From Bacillota bacterium (lineage in GTDB: Bacteria > Bacillota > Clostridia > Lachnospirales > Lachnospiraceae): a stretch of 64,000 bases of DNA. Where the stretch lies: positions 3,783 through 67,782 of the forward strand of contig JAEYOY010000023.1 in the NCBI GenBank assembly GCA_023411215.1, written 5' to 3'. A program made the position numbers and the translations under genes. Positions 33,976-42,710 of the stretch are shown here, piece by piece; within the stretch, counting starts at the first letter, position 1, and each line of letters starts with the position of its first letter. The notes under the pieces are model-generated. The model was given only the letters and a program-made list of their open reading frames with translations. It ran no database searches and was not told where the DNA came from.

Positions 33976-36036
33976 GTGGATATAAAAGTAAGTGTCATTA
34001 TACCGATTTATAAAGTGGAACAATACATTCGTCGTTGTATTGATTCAGCCATTGCTCAAACACATCGTAATTTAGAAATTATATTAGTGGATGATGGTTC
34101 TCCTGACAATTGTCCTCAAATCTGCGATGATTATGCCAAGCTTGATCAGAGAATCAAGGTAATACATAAATCAAATGGAGGTCTATCTGATGCAAGAAAT
34201 GCAGGCTTGAAAGTATTTACCGGTGATTATGTTTATTTCTTTGACGGGGATGATTATATTGAGAGCAATTTGATAGAAATAGCGTTACATAATGCAGTTG
34301 TAACCTCTGCGGATTTGGTCGTTTTTAACTATGATAGAGTAGATGAAAATGACAACTTGTTAGCAATTAGCAATTTTAAAACAGGAATATATCAAATTGA
34401 AGATCATAACAGAGTGGATTATATTGTGAATAACCTTGCAAAATATACATCCGGTTGGGAAGCCTGGAACAGGCTTTTTAAATCAGATATCATCAGGAAG
34501 TATAATTTGCTATTTTGGGACAATAAATTGATTTTCGCAGAAGACTTTGGATTTTCCTTAAATTTTGCATTGCATGTCAAAAAAATCACCTGTATCTCTG
34601 AAGTGCTATATCATTACCTCATCAGAGAAAACTCTATTATGTCGCAGGCAGCAAAAGATCCCAGACTTTCCGCATCGATCGCTTTAAGTAAGCTGGTGGA
34701 AGAAAAGATTACAAAATCCTTCCGTAATTCTATTCTATACAAGGAATTTCCAATATTATTTTATAGTATAATGTACGAACAGCTCAGAGGGGTCACGAAA
34801 GCTAACTACAAAAAATCAATTTTATCAATCAATGATAAAGAGTATTTTTATAACAACTTGAAACGAGTTACGAGAAGACCTATTTCAATATTAAAGCATT
34901 ATGGGGGTGTTAGAGGCTTTGTAGTTTTATTGATTTGTACTATTTTGATTACACGGAAGTTTGATAACCTTAATGTCCGTATTATTGAATCGTATAAAAA
35001 GAGATGGAAGCTATCAGAGGTTTTTGAAAACAACAAAGCAAAGATGTTTTCAAAAAGACGCATTTTCTTAATTGGAACCGAGGATTTTAAGGATCTGAAA
35101 GACCACCATATAGCGATTTCTGAGATGGAATATCTTCAGAATACCTTTCCGGATTATTCAATCATTGAAATCACTGCCTCAGAGTATCTAATGGTTCGCC
35201 ATCTACTCTCGTTTATTATCAAAAATAGAGATTTGATATGTATACCGGGAGGTGGGAATATGGAAAATGTGAATTCCCTTGCAGAGTGCATTCGAGGAGA
35301 TGTTATGAAAAAATATAGGAATAACAGGAAAGTAATATTTCCTCAAACGATTCATTATGATTCCTCGGAGGAGGGGATACTGCAATTAGTAAGAGACCAA
35401 AGTTTTATAAAAAAATGTAAAAATGTAATCTTATGTGTCAGAGAACAATCCTCCTATGAATTAGCAAAACAATACTTTGACTGTAATGTGGTTATGATAC
35501 CGGATATATTACTTTATTCAAATTATAATAAACAATTTGGCTTTGAAAGAAATGGAGCGGTACTTCTCTTGCATAATGACATAGAAGGAGCATTATCCAG
35601 GCAGGACAAGCTACTGATTGGAAATGTAGTTCAACAATACAGTAAGAACATCCAATTTAATGATACAATATTGAATTCTAATATCAGTGTTTTTGATAGA
35701 AAAGAAGTGATTGCTTCCTTTGTAAAAAAAATTGCCAAAGCGAAAATGGTAGTTACAGATCACTTGCATGGCATGTTATTTTGTGTAATTACGCAGACCC
35801 CATGTATTGTTCTACCTGATTATAAAGAAAAGATAGAGGAAGTTTATGAATGGGTTTCGAAATTAGGATATATAAAAATGATTTCTAATATCAGTGAGTT
35901 GGATGAAGCAGTTCAAGAATTCTCTAGAATTAAGAATATCGAATATGATAATTCTGGTATAATGGAAGGCTTTGATGTCCTGACAAAAATACTGCAAGAG
36001 GAAACAGCGGGCGGTTTCGCTTTTGGTAAACGATAG
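33976..36036 (+). CDS. GT2 / polysaccharide pyruvyltransferase fusion B, diverged copy
   Basis: About 686 residues, same two-domain plan as the gene upstream. The GT2 half is well kept (VSVIIPIYKVEQYIRRCIDSA, VDDGSPDNCPQICDDYA, FDGDDYIESN). In the pyruvyltransferase half, NLGDHH reads DLKDHH, HGGGN reads PGGGN, and DRLHG reads DHLHG, so residues conserved in active enzymes have changed. GTG 33976 is preferred (GGAAGGGGG about 8 bases upstream); the in-frame ATG at 33895 would translate the hairpin repeat. Confidence 0.8.
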   Translation: MDIKVSVIIPIYKVEQYIRRCIDSAIAQTHRNLEIILVDDGSPDNCPQICDDYAKLDQRIKVIHKSNGGLSDARNAGLKVFTGDYVYFFDGDDYIESNLIEIALHNAVVTSADLVVFNYDRVDENDNLLAISNFKTGIYQIEDHNRVDYIVNNLAKYTSGWEAWNRLFKSDIIRKYNLLFWDNKLIFAEDFGFSLNFALHVKKITCISEVLYHYLIRENSIMSQAAKDPRLSASIALSKLVEEKITKSFRNSILYKEFPILFYSIMYEQLRGVTKANYKKSILSINDKEYFYNNLKRVTRRPISILKHYGGVRGFVVLLICTILITRKFDNLNVRIIESYKKRWKLSEVFENNKAKMFSKRRIFLIGTEDFKDLKDHHIAISEMEYLQNTFPDYSIIEITASEYLMVRHLLSFIIKNRDLICIPGGGNMENVNSLAECIRGDVMKKYRNNRKVIFPQTIHYDSSEEGILQLVRDQSFIKKCKNVILCVREQSSYELAKQYFDCNVVMIPDILLYSNYNKQFGFERNGAVLLLHNDIEGALSRQDKLLIGNVVQQYSKNIQFNDTILNSNISVFDRKEVIASFVKKIAKAKMVVTDHLHGMLFCVITQTPCIVLPDYKEKIEEVYEWVSKLGYIKMISNISELDEAVQEFSRIKNIEYDNSGIMEGFDVLTKILQEETAGGFAFGKR

Positions 36037-36074
36037 AAGCGCGTTTTTTGATCTTTCTATTTTCATTAATAATA

Positions 36075-36119
36075 AACCTGATACAAGACAGACCAAATAA
36101 GTCCTTTCTGTATCAGGTT
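36075..36119. terminator. Bidirectional terminator between convergent genes
   Basis: Perfect 11-bp stem AACCTGATACA / TGTATCAGGTT. On the minus strand it is followed by TTTATTATT, so it best serves the beta-helix gene; it may also stop the plus-strand operon. Confidence 0.7.
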
Positions 36120-36164
36120 CATTAAACCATATAATTTAATTATCTAAAAATGTAATTTGTATTG

Positions 36165-37949
36165 TTATAGAACGATAATATCATAGATAGAGGTTTTCCC
36201 TCCTTCTATATATGTGTTTGTAAACATGGGTATAATGTTATTGGTTAATACTATTTTTTGAGTTGTCTGATCGGATATAGCCATATAATAAAATGATTTC
36301 ATAGCACTGGATGATGGATAAGATACATAATTATTTGAAAATGTAAACACATATCCAACCATTGTTGTTCCGTTTAACATAAAGAGGGTCTCATTTGATG
36401 TGCTGGGTGATTGACAGATTATTGTGTTATTATCTATCGTTACGTCGGTGATAAGTGTTTTATTGTAAAACTCAAACATAGTTGAAATTGAACCATTGAA
36501 GGTTACCATATTTTTTTGAAATGAAATTATGGAGCTGCCTAATCGCTTGGTTACTGCGTTAACCGTAATCGTATTGTTGTTTACTACTGCGTTATTATAA
36601 AATAAAGCTTCGGTTACGTTTGTATTACATGTAATGTCATTATAGGTAATGTTTATATATCCATCTGAGATTCCACCAAAATTAGCGGTAGGACTATTTT
36701 TTATTTCTATTGTATTATTTGCAACATTGATATTGTTATCTACAACAGAACCTTTTAGCAAAAACACTGGGTTTGAATTAGTAAGAGGTATAAAGTTAAT
36801 TGTATTATTATCGATGGTGACATTTTTTGAATCGCCGATGGCTATTGCAGCATAATCGGCAGCAACATTTAAAGTGTTTCCGGAAAATGTTACGTTATCT
36901 AAGCCAAAGCCATCATATCCCAAACTAACACCAAGTGTTCTAGGTTTTGATACCATACCTGCTATCGCATTAATATTATTGTTTGATACAGTAATATTAG
37001 TGATAGTAGTGGTTGATCCGGTGAAGGAAGCGATTATCTCATCATGGCAATTTGAAGTAGCTGTATTATTTGTAAATAATAAATCAGAAGCACCATGATT
37101 ATAGATGTCTCGAAATTCTGCACATACACCTGCATTGGTATCCGCTAAGTTAATGAAAGTTGAATTTTGTATTGTTATATTATGCCATCCAGTAAAAAGA
37201 TCCAGATTGCTATATTCAATATCATGCGAAATACCATATGGTATTACGGTGGAAGGTATAGTGAAAGAACAATTATCTACAGTTACATTTGATGCATTCA
37301 TAATTACAAACTGAGTTTTATATCCAACCGGCCTGGTCTCTCTTGCTTCTATATTTAATGCATTGATATTAATATTGCTTGCTTCCACATTAAAGTACCA
37401 TTCGAAATAGTTGGAAGTGCTTCTATAATCATTGTCGGTAAACAAGGTAGCATTATTACCAAAGATAGTAACACCGGAGGTCTGCATAGTGATAATATTA
37501 TTTGTTTTATAAGCTGTATTTGACTCAAAGACTACAGCATCGGCACCACTATTAAGTGCTTTATTGATAGCTGCAGTGTCATCATGAATTCCATCACCGT
37601 AAGCGCCAAAATCTTTAATGTATACAACCTTTTGATAACCTTCTATAGGTGATATATCAGTTGGTGTCGGTGTAGCAGTCGGTGCTGGTGTAGCAGTCGG
37701 TGCTGGTGTCGCAGTTGGTGCTGGTGTAGCAGTTGGTCTTGGTGTCGCAGTCGGTGTTGGCTTCACGGTTGGTGTCGGTTTAACAGTTGGTGTTGGTGTT
37801 ATTGTAATAACATTCTTCTTTCCACCGTTACGTCTATTGTTTGTAAATGTTTTTGCGGTTGCTATACTGGATGTGCCCAATAATAAAATAAATATTATAC
37901 TAAGCAAAACAGGAAAAACGCGTTTAAAAAAAGCTTTAAAAAAAATCAT
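36165..37949 (-). CDS. Secreted parallel beta-helix protein under c-di-GMP riboswitch control
   Basis: 594 residues. A signal or anchor segment (about 12-30) is followed by a Pro/Thr repeat linker (about 47-100, units like PTATPA). A pectate-lyase-like right-handed beta-helix begins at VVYIKDFGAYGDGIHDDTAAINKAL, the usual start of Pect_lyase_3 and phage tailspike-type folds, with many N-rich coils (NNTI, NNNTI). No sorting signal is seen at the C-terminus. It is likely a wall-associated or secreted polysaccharide lyase, hydrolase or matrix protein. AAGGAGG lies just before ATG. It is the only minus-strand gene inside the polysaccharide locus. Confidence 0.8.
   Translation of the reverse strand: MIFFKAFFKRVFPVLLSIIFILLLGTSSIATAKTFTNNRRNGGKKNVITITPTPTVKPTPTVKPTPTATPRPTATPAPTATPAPTATPAPTATPTPTDISPIEGYQKVVYIKDFGAYGDGIHDDTAAINKALNSGADAVVFESNTAYKTNNIITMQTSGVTIFGNNATLFTDNDYRSTSNYFEWYFNVEASNININALNIEARETRPVGYKTQFVIMNASNVTVDNCSFTIPSTVIPYGISHDIEYSNLDLFTGWHNITIQNSTFINLADTNAGVCAEFRDIYNHGASDLLFTNNTATSNCHDEIIASFTGSTTTITNITVSNNNINAIAGMVSKPRTLGVSLGYDGFGLDNVTFSGNTLNVAADYAAIAIGDSKNVTIDNNTINFIPLTNSNPVFLLKGSVVDNNINVANNTIEIKNSPTANFGGISDGYINITYNDITCNTNVTEALFYNNAVVNNNTITVNAVTKRLGSSIISFQKNMVTFNGSISTMFEFYNKTLITDVTIDNNTIICQSPSTSNETLFMLNGTTMVGYVFTFSNNYVSYPSSSAMKSFYYMAISDQTTQKIVLTNNIIPMFTNTYIEGGKTSIYDIIVL
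37673..37800 (-). repeat. Minisatellite coding for a Pro/Thr linker
   Basis: About seven near-identical 18-base units, each coding PT(A/V)(T/K)P(A/T/R). Copy number is likely to vary between strains, changing linker length. Confidence 0.75.
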
Positions 37950-38023
37950 ATATCCTCCTTAAAATAACGATACTGATTAATTGATTCATCTCAATAGACA
38001 TGATATCAATATCAATATCAAAA

Positions 38024-38105
38024 CCGTGGCAACTGGCGATCATAGTCCATTGGACTTTAGACCCTAAGTTTTGCGTCCTTACTTTTCAGTAAGTTTGCGA
38101 TTAAC
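38024..38105 (-). ncRNA. Cyclic-di-GMP-I riboswitch (GEMM-I), gene-proximal
   Basis: Read on the minus strand: GCAAACTTACTGAAAAGTAAGG, then GACGCAAAACTTAGGGTCTA, a variable hairpin (AGTCC/GGACT) and TATGATCGCCAGTTGCC. This matches the GEMM-I layout: GAAA tetraloop stem, GGACGCAAA core, GGGTCTA and the GCCAGnTGCC receptor strand. It ends about 75 bases before the beta-helix gene. No terminator was found between them, so control may act on translation or RNA stability. Confidence 0.92.
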
Positions 38106-38211
38106 ATGTTTGGTATTTTATGGAGCCTTTGCTTTAAGAACTCATTCCTCCTTATACATGCAAAAAACTCCTTGACAAAGATGCGCAAGAAGTCTGTGGC
38201 CACCAATAAAT
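38106..38211 (-). other. Linker between the two riboswitches with a micro-ORF
   Basis: On the minus strand AAGGAG (38173-38168) lies 8 bases before ATG 38159, which opens a 5-codon frame MYKEE ending at 38142. Inside it, AAGGAGGAATGAG resembles the start region of the beta-helix gene (AAGGAGGATATATGA), so the linker may be a leftover of a duplicated riboswitch-gene start. Confidence 0.45.
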
Positions 38212-38292
38212 TAGGCAACTGGCAATCATAGTCACGAAGACCTTAGACCCTTAGCTTTGCGTCCTTACCTTTCGATAAGATTGCTATTATCT
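38212..38292 (-). ncRNA. Cyclic-di-GMP-I riboswitch (GEMM-I), promoter-proximal
   Basis: Minus strand: AGCAATCTTATCGAAAGGTAAGG, then GACGCAAAGCTAAGGGTCTA, a variable hairpin and TATGATTGCCAGTTGCC. All conserved GEMM-I elements are present, and the core GACGCAAAGC is closer to consensus than in the second copy. It begins about 23 bases after the predicted transcription start. Confidence 0.93.
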
Positions 38293-38321
38293 TTTTTAGT
38301 AATATTTGGTTTTACTGGATG

Positions 38322-38350
38322 ATTATACCATAAGTCGACATTGCTGTCAC
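38322..38350 (-). promoter_or_regulatory. Promoter of the tandem riboswitch transcript
   Basis: Minus strand GTGACA (38350-38345), 17-base spacer, TATAAT (38327-38322) with TGG directly before it (extended -10). The expected start is near 38315, just before the first riboswitch. Confidence 0.85.
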
Positions 38351-38674
38351 TAGCATTATTTTAACTAAAATTATTAAAGTATCCTATCCTAAGTCCTATC
38401 CATATGTGAAGGTACTTTAGCAGTTGCAATGAAGCTAAAATATACCAAATTACAACAAAACATACCTTGATGGACAGGAAAACATAGGTTACAATACAAC
38501 ATATTAACAATAAAATTAAATAAAAATGCAACAAGATTGCAAAAAACAAGATTACGATAGAACAAGATTACGATAAAGCAATACTAGAACATAAATTATA
38601 ATAGCAACTTAGATATCGTATTAATTTACAAGGCTATGATATATATTAGCCGGAAGAAAAATCAGGAGGTGCAA
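38351..38674. other. Divergent intergenic region before the sugar-phosphate transferase
   Basis: AT-rich. It holds two tandem copies of ACAAGATTACGATA at about 38547-38578 and a TATAAT at about 38598-38603 without a good -35; this may be the plus-strand promoter. No gene was recognised. Confidence 0.4.
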
Positions 38675-40057
38675 ATGATAAGATTTTATCGGCATGTTAA
38701 AACTAATTTTACGTATATGGTAAGTGATTTCTTGGTAGGGATATTAGCCTCTTTCCTTGCAGGAATTCTAACAGAAACAAACATATTTGCATCAAATGGA
38801 TATTATTTTGTACTATGCATATGCTTTAACTTAATATGTATGTTTTTAAATAAAGGGGCTACGCTTTATAATGTATATATATTCTTTTATCTGGATCGTA
38901 TCATAAAATATATAACACGGTCATTTTTAATTTCGACAGCAGTAGTATCAATCCTATTATTTTATGTAGGAAGGGCAGATGTAGAAATGGAGTTTTATTT
39001 TGTTTTTCTCATCTGTGAATATATTTTATTAATGTTGAGTGCGTATACAGGGAGACTTTTTATAAAAAAAATCAGAAAATTTTATCCTCGCACCATTCTC
39101 CTGGGTGATATGCATAAATACAAGAAATTTATCAATTATGTAAACAAGAGTAATTTAAACTTAAACATCATAGGATGCGTATCATTACATAGTGAAAAAG
39201 AAGGGTGCCTAGGGAGCATAGATGAGTTGGAAAAAATAATCCATGATAATGCTGTTGATTATGTTTATATCATGGATCACAAAAGTGCTGAAATGTACTA
39301 CAAGCCTTATATCCAAATTTGTTTAGATATGGGGATTACTGTGGGTCTAATCTTTGACTTCTATTACTCTATTGATGCACATAGCTATGTTAGCAGTATT
39401 GGAGATTATCCTGTTCTTACTTATCATACTGTAGTTTTAAACAGTGTCTCCAGAGCGATCAAAAGAACCATGGATATTGTGGGAAGTATTGTCGGGATCA
39501 TTATTTTCTTTCCGCTTATGCTGGCAGCAGCACTTGCCATAAAAATCGAAGATTTTAAAGGACCGATTTTATTTAAGCAGATACGAGTTGGTCAGAATGG
39601 ACGACAATTCTACATATATAAATTCCGTAGTATGTATACAAATGCAGAAGATAGAAAAAAAGAACTTATGAAATTAAATGAAATGAATAATGAGTTTATG
39701 TTTAAGATAAAAGATGATCCCCGTATTACGAAAGTCGGTAAATTTATTCGAAAAACAAGTATTGATGAATTGCCACAGTTTTTTAATGTACTATTAGGTG
39801 ATATGAGTTTGGTAGGTACAAGACCTCCGACACTCGACGAAGTGAACAAGTATGAGACGAAGTATTGGCGGCGAGTTAGTATAAAACCTGGAATTACCGG
39901 AATGTGGCAGGTTAGTGGAAGAAGTAAAATAACAGATTTTGATGAAGTCGTTCGGTTGGATACGATTTACATAGACAAATGGGATATATTACTGGATTTT
40001 AAGATTATGTTTAAAACGGTACTTCAAATAATATTTAAAGATAAAGATGCTTATTAG
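38675..40057 (+). CDS. Initiating polyprenyl-phosphate sugar-phosphate transferase (WbaP/EpsL-like)
   Basis: 460 residues. Four N-terminal membrane segments, a CoA-binding-like fold (TILLGDMHKYKKF), a fifth membrane segment, then the catalytic domain: KRTMDIVGSIVGIIIFFPL, GPILFKQIRVGQNGRQFYIYKFRSM, RITKVGKFIRKTSIDELPQFFNVLLGDMSLVGTRPP and KPGITGMWQVSGRS. The enzyme loads the first sugar phosphate onto undecaprenyl phosphate. ATG 38675 follows GGAGG by 6 bases, while ATG 38636 has none. It is separated from the main operon by the minus-strand beta-helix gene. Confidence 0.93.
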   Translation: MIRFYRHVKTNFTYMVSDFLVGILASFLAGILTETNIFASNGYYFVLCICFNLICMFLNKGATLYNVYIFFYLDRIIKYITRSFLISTAVVSILLFYVGRADVEMEFYFVFLICEYILLMLSAYTGRLFIKKIRKFYPRTILLGDMHKYKKFINYVNKSNLNLNIIGCVSLHSEKEGCLGSIDELEKIIHDNAVDYVYIMDHKSAEMYYKPYIQICLDMGITVGLIFDFYYSIDAHSYVSSIGDYPVLTYHTVVLNSVSRAIKRTMDIVGSIVGIIIFFPLMLAAALAIKIEDFKGPILFKQIRVGQNGRQFYIYKFRSMYTNAEDRKKELMKLNEMNNEFMFKIKDDPRITKVGKFIRKTSIDELPQFFNVLLGDMSLVGTRPPTLDEVNKYETKYWRRVSIKPGITGMWQVSGRSKITDFDEVVRLDTIYIDKWDILLDFKIMFKTVLQIIFKDKDAY

Positions 40058-40140
40058 ATGGCTCAACCTGGACGATATTAATAAATACCCTATTTAAGTT
40101 ATGCAAATCAGTATCCGGAGATTCAAAGCTTTATCAGAGC

Positions 40141-40323
40141 TTTAAGCAGAGAGGAGCAGAGGAGCAGAGGAGCATGCTGCAATACCTGATGAACATGGAT
40201 GCAGGTACCGGATATATGCATGAAGGCGTTTTCTGCGATGACCCAACAAAATATACACGCTCCTAGTTTGCTTGGGCAAATTCGTTGTTTTCCCTTTTTG
40301 TTATGAGTTTATTCAATTTGTAG
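40141..40323 (+). pseudogene. Remnant of a GH125 alpha-mannosidase C-terminus
   Basis: One frame reads MLQYLMNMDAGTGYMHEGVFCDDPTKYTRS, stop, FAWANSLF. This matches the C-terminal signature of GH125 exo-alpha-1,6-mannosidases (TGxMHE, DDPxxxTRxWFAWANSLFGE). The Trp codon of TRxWFAW appears as TAG, and the frame ends soon after. No intact upstream part is present. A GAGGAGCA microrepeat precedes it. Confidence 0.6.
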
Positions 40324-40383
40324 AGCACTACCGGAGGTTTATCTTTCAGTAATAAAAATTACATTTTCAATAGATACGGGAAC

Positions 40384-40461
40384 ACGGGAATACCATGTTT
40401 AGTTCCCGACTTTAAAGAGAAAATATATTACAGCACACAACAAGAAAGAGATATCAAATAA
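40384..40461 (+). pseudogene. Possible remnant of a pyruvyltransferase C-terminus
   Basis: A frame reads GIPCLVPDFKEKIYYSTQQERDIK, stop. It resembles TPCIVLPDYKEKIEEVYEW near the end of the GT2/pyruvyltransferase fusions at 31823 and 33976. The stretch is short, so this is tentative. Confidence 0.35.
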
Positions 40462-40495
40462 ATAGGTATATCATAAAAATTCAAAAACCATTAAT

Positions 40496-40540
40496 AATAA
40501 GAAGCAGCGAGAATGAGAAATCATTTCGCTGCTTCTTATT
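40496..40540. terminator. Bidirectional terminator
   Basis: Perfect 15-bp stem AATAAGAAGCAGCGA / TCGCTGCTTCTTATT with a 15-base loop, between the polysaccharide locus and the convergent metallo-hydrolase gene. Confidence 0.8.
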
Positions 40541-40569
40541 ACATTCGATTGAGCTATCGACCGAATTGT

Positions 40570-41778
40570 CTAAATTTGTTCTAGAGGGATCTCTTTTGGA
40601 AATACAGTAGCTGAATTGGAAATGTAGGGAAGCTTCAAAGCTACAGTACCATTTTCAGCAACATAAACTTCGTCGCTGATTCTGTGAACGGTACGATTTG
40701 CTTCACTTCCATGATCAGACATATATCTACGCTTTGGAGCAGAATAAAGTGCTACCTTAGCATTGGCACAGTAATAAATGCCTACATTAGATCCATTATA
40801 CCCATGATGTGCTACCTGAACAATATCGGATTTCATATATGCGCCATAACGAGCTACAGCAATGGTTGATTCGGCAACATTAGAATCTCCCAGGAATAGT
40901 GTACGGCATCCATCCACTGTCATAAGAAGGATTGTAGAGGAGTCGTTAAAGCGAGTAATTGGCATAGGGTATAAATCCTCATGAGTAGCCAACACCTCAA
41001 ATTCAAGGTTACGGATAAAGAAGTGCTGGCCTGTATGTAGTTTGATTTTGTAAATCTCTGAATGATTTTCTACAAGGTTGAAGAATTCTCTTATCGTATC
41101 ACTATCGCCAGCCTTCCAATTCTCACTGCCGGGAGCAGACAAGGAAGGAAAATTATAATAAAGTCCCTCAATAATACAATCAGCAAAGCCAGCTTCAAGG
41201 AAGTCCATAAACTTACAGATATGATCCTGATGTGCATGACTAAAGAACCATCCGGCGATAACAATCTTATGGTCTGACGGGGTGAGACTACGCAGTAGCT
41301 GATATAAGCGAAGGTGGTCATTAGTGGAGTTCATGTGAGCACTATCGATAATGAAAAAGCTTCCATCCTCACATTGAGTGATGTAGCACATACCGCAATC
41401 AATTGTCCTAAAATCCAACTCCATCTGGTACAGTGTGGTCTGTTGAGTAGGTGAAGCAGTGGTATGCTTTTCTTTCTGATAAAGTGTTGTATTCTTATCA
41501 ACAATAATTCTTGTGGTTCTGTCGTGGGATGTAAAGTATACATGCAGCAGAAATTCGTTTGTTACATAGGTAGCAAAATAATTATCCCGGATGGTATGCT
41601 CATCGTATAAGTTGAAGCCGCACCCAGCCAGGGTTTCCTTGTATTCCATAAAGCTTTCTTTTGAAGTATCGGTAATCAGATACAAAAAGCAGCTGTCATT
41701 GCAGTCGTGACAGGTTATGTTGCTACCACCAGGATAGGATGGGATGTGTTCGGGTAATGCATGAATTGTGTAAAGCAT
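40570..41778 (-). CDS. Metallo-beta-lactamase-fold hydrolase (ComEC-like domain)
   Basis: 402 residues. The second half is a metallo-beta-lactamase domain: FSHAHQDH (HxHxDH, about residue 185), then FLGDSNVA and VQVAHHGYNGSN, a pattern shared with the ComEC C-terminal domain and related phosphodiesterases. The N-terminal 150 residues are not recognised and are rich in Cys, Thr and His. No signal peptide, so it is cytoplasmic. ATG 41778 follows AAAGGAG by 6 bases; the longer frame from 41856 has no site. Substrate unknown; DNA or a phosphoester is possible. Confidence 0.75.
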   Translation of the reverse strand: MLYTIHALPEHIPSYPGGSNITCHDCNDSCFLYLITDTSKESFMEYKETLAGCGFNLYDEHTIRDNYFATYVTNEFLLHVYFTSHDRTTRIIVDKNTTLYQKEKHTTASPTQQTTLYQMELDFRTIDCGMCYITQCEDGSFFIIDSAHMNSTNDHLRLYQLLRSLTPSDHKIVIAGWFFSHAHQDHICKFMDFLEAGFADCIIEGLYYNFPSLSAPGSENWKAGDSDTIREFFNLVENHSEIYKIKLHTGQHFFIRNLEFEVLATHEDLYPMPITRFNDSSTILLMTVDGCRTLFLGDSNVAESTIAVARYGAYMKSDIVQVAHHGYNGSNVGIYYCANAKVALYSAPKRRYMSDHGSEANRTVHRISDEVYVAENGTVALKLPYISNSATVFPKEIPLEQI

Positions 41779-41990
41779 GGTTTCTCCTTTCGTGTGTACA
41801 ATGTGTGGATAAATCTTTATCATGAGAATTCTTGTGGGTAAATAGATAGAATACACAAGGATTCCATTATAAACCTTTGTAATACAATAAAATTATGATG
41901 ATTAACTGATTGGATATATTATGATGGATCATCGAAATGTGAGCTTTGGCATTCAAGTCATGTTTTCGATATCTCGAATATTATATGTAT

Positions 41991-42668
41991 TTATAGTTCT
42001 TCCAGGTATAGCACACCTTCCATTGAGTTGAGAAGATCAAGAGCTTCGGTATGGGATTGCTTTTTCGGCAGATGAAGATTGACAAGAATTGCAGGCCCAA
42101 GATCGTTGATAATACCAACTCGTTTTATATCCAAATCAGTAACCTCGAAGTTGCAACTCCTTAATTGCTTTAATACCCTATTCATATCACTCGTTTTTTC
42201 AAGTTCAATATATAGGTTGATTACCTTACTGGAAGAAATAACATTATTATCAAGATTGTGTAATAATGCCATAGCGATGAAAATCATAACGGTCCCTATG
42301 ATGGCACCAGTGTAGAAGCCGATTCCTACCGCTAAACCGATACATGCAGAGGCCCAAAGACCAGCCGCAGTCGTCAGACCCTTGACTTTGTTTTGTCCTG
42401 TGAAAATAATAGTACCTGCTCCCAGGAAACCGATGCCGTTGATGACCTGTGCTCCCATACGTGCCACATCTCCGGTACCGTAATTATTATTAATATACTC
42501 ATTGGTCATCATCACCAACGCTGAGCCCATACAGACCAGCATATAAGTGCGGAATCCGGCAGGACGCTTTTTACGTCCTCGTTCAATTCCAAGGACGCCG
42601 CCGCATAACAAGGCTAAAGAAAGGCGTATTATAATTGGAATCAAGTTCATATCTTCGATCATTTGCAT
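41991..42668 (-). CDS. MgtC/SapB-family membrane protein
   Basis: 225 residues. Membrane segments with the MgtC signature: LLCGGVLGIERGRKKRPAGFRTYMLVCMGSALVMM, then RMGAQVINGIGFLGAGTII and TTAAGLWASACIGLAVG. The C-terminal ~80 residues form an ACT-like cytoplasmic domain. Members affect Mg2+ homeostasis and membrane potential by modulating other proteins rather than by transport. GGAGA lies 10 bases before ATG. Confidence 0.9.
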   Translation of the reverse strand: MQMIEDMNLIPIIIRLSLALLCGGVLGIERGRKKRPAGFRTYMLVCMGSALVMMTNEYINNNYGTGDVARMGAQVINGIGFLGAGTIIFTGQNKVKGLTTAAGLWASACIGLAVGIGFYTGAIIGTVMIFIAMALLHNLDNNVISSSKVINLYIELEKTSDMNRVLKQLRSCNFEVTDLDIKRVGIINDLGPAILVNLHLPKKQSHTEALDLLNSMEGVLYLEEL

Positions 42669-42710
42669 TGTTTGTGTGTCTCCTTTGATTACTTTATGTT
42701 TTTAAAATGG

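Noticed and set aside
37670..37800. Possible CRISPR array
   Set aside because: The repeats are in frame, adjacent without spacers and encode a Pro/Thr linker.
36165..37949. Beta-helix protein as a phage tail spike
   Set aside because: No phage genes are nearby and it has a bacterial signal segment plus c-di-GMP riboswitches.
38361..38549. A 62-residue hydrophobic minus-strand ORF upstream of the riboswitches
   Set aside because: It lacks a ribosome binding site, overlaps the promoter region and is the kind of hydrophobic frame that AT-rich DNA yields by chance.
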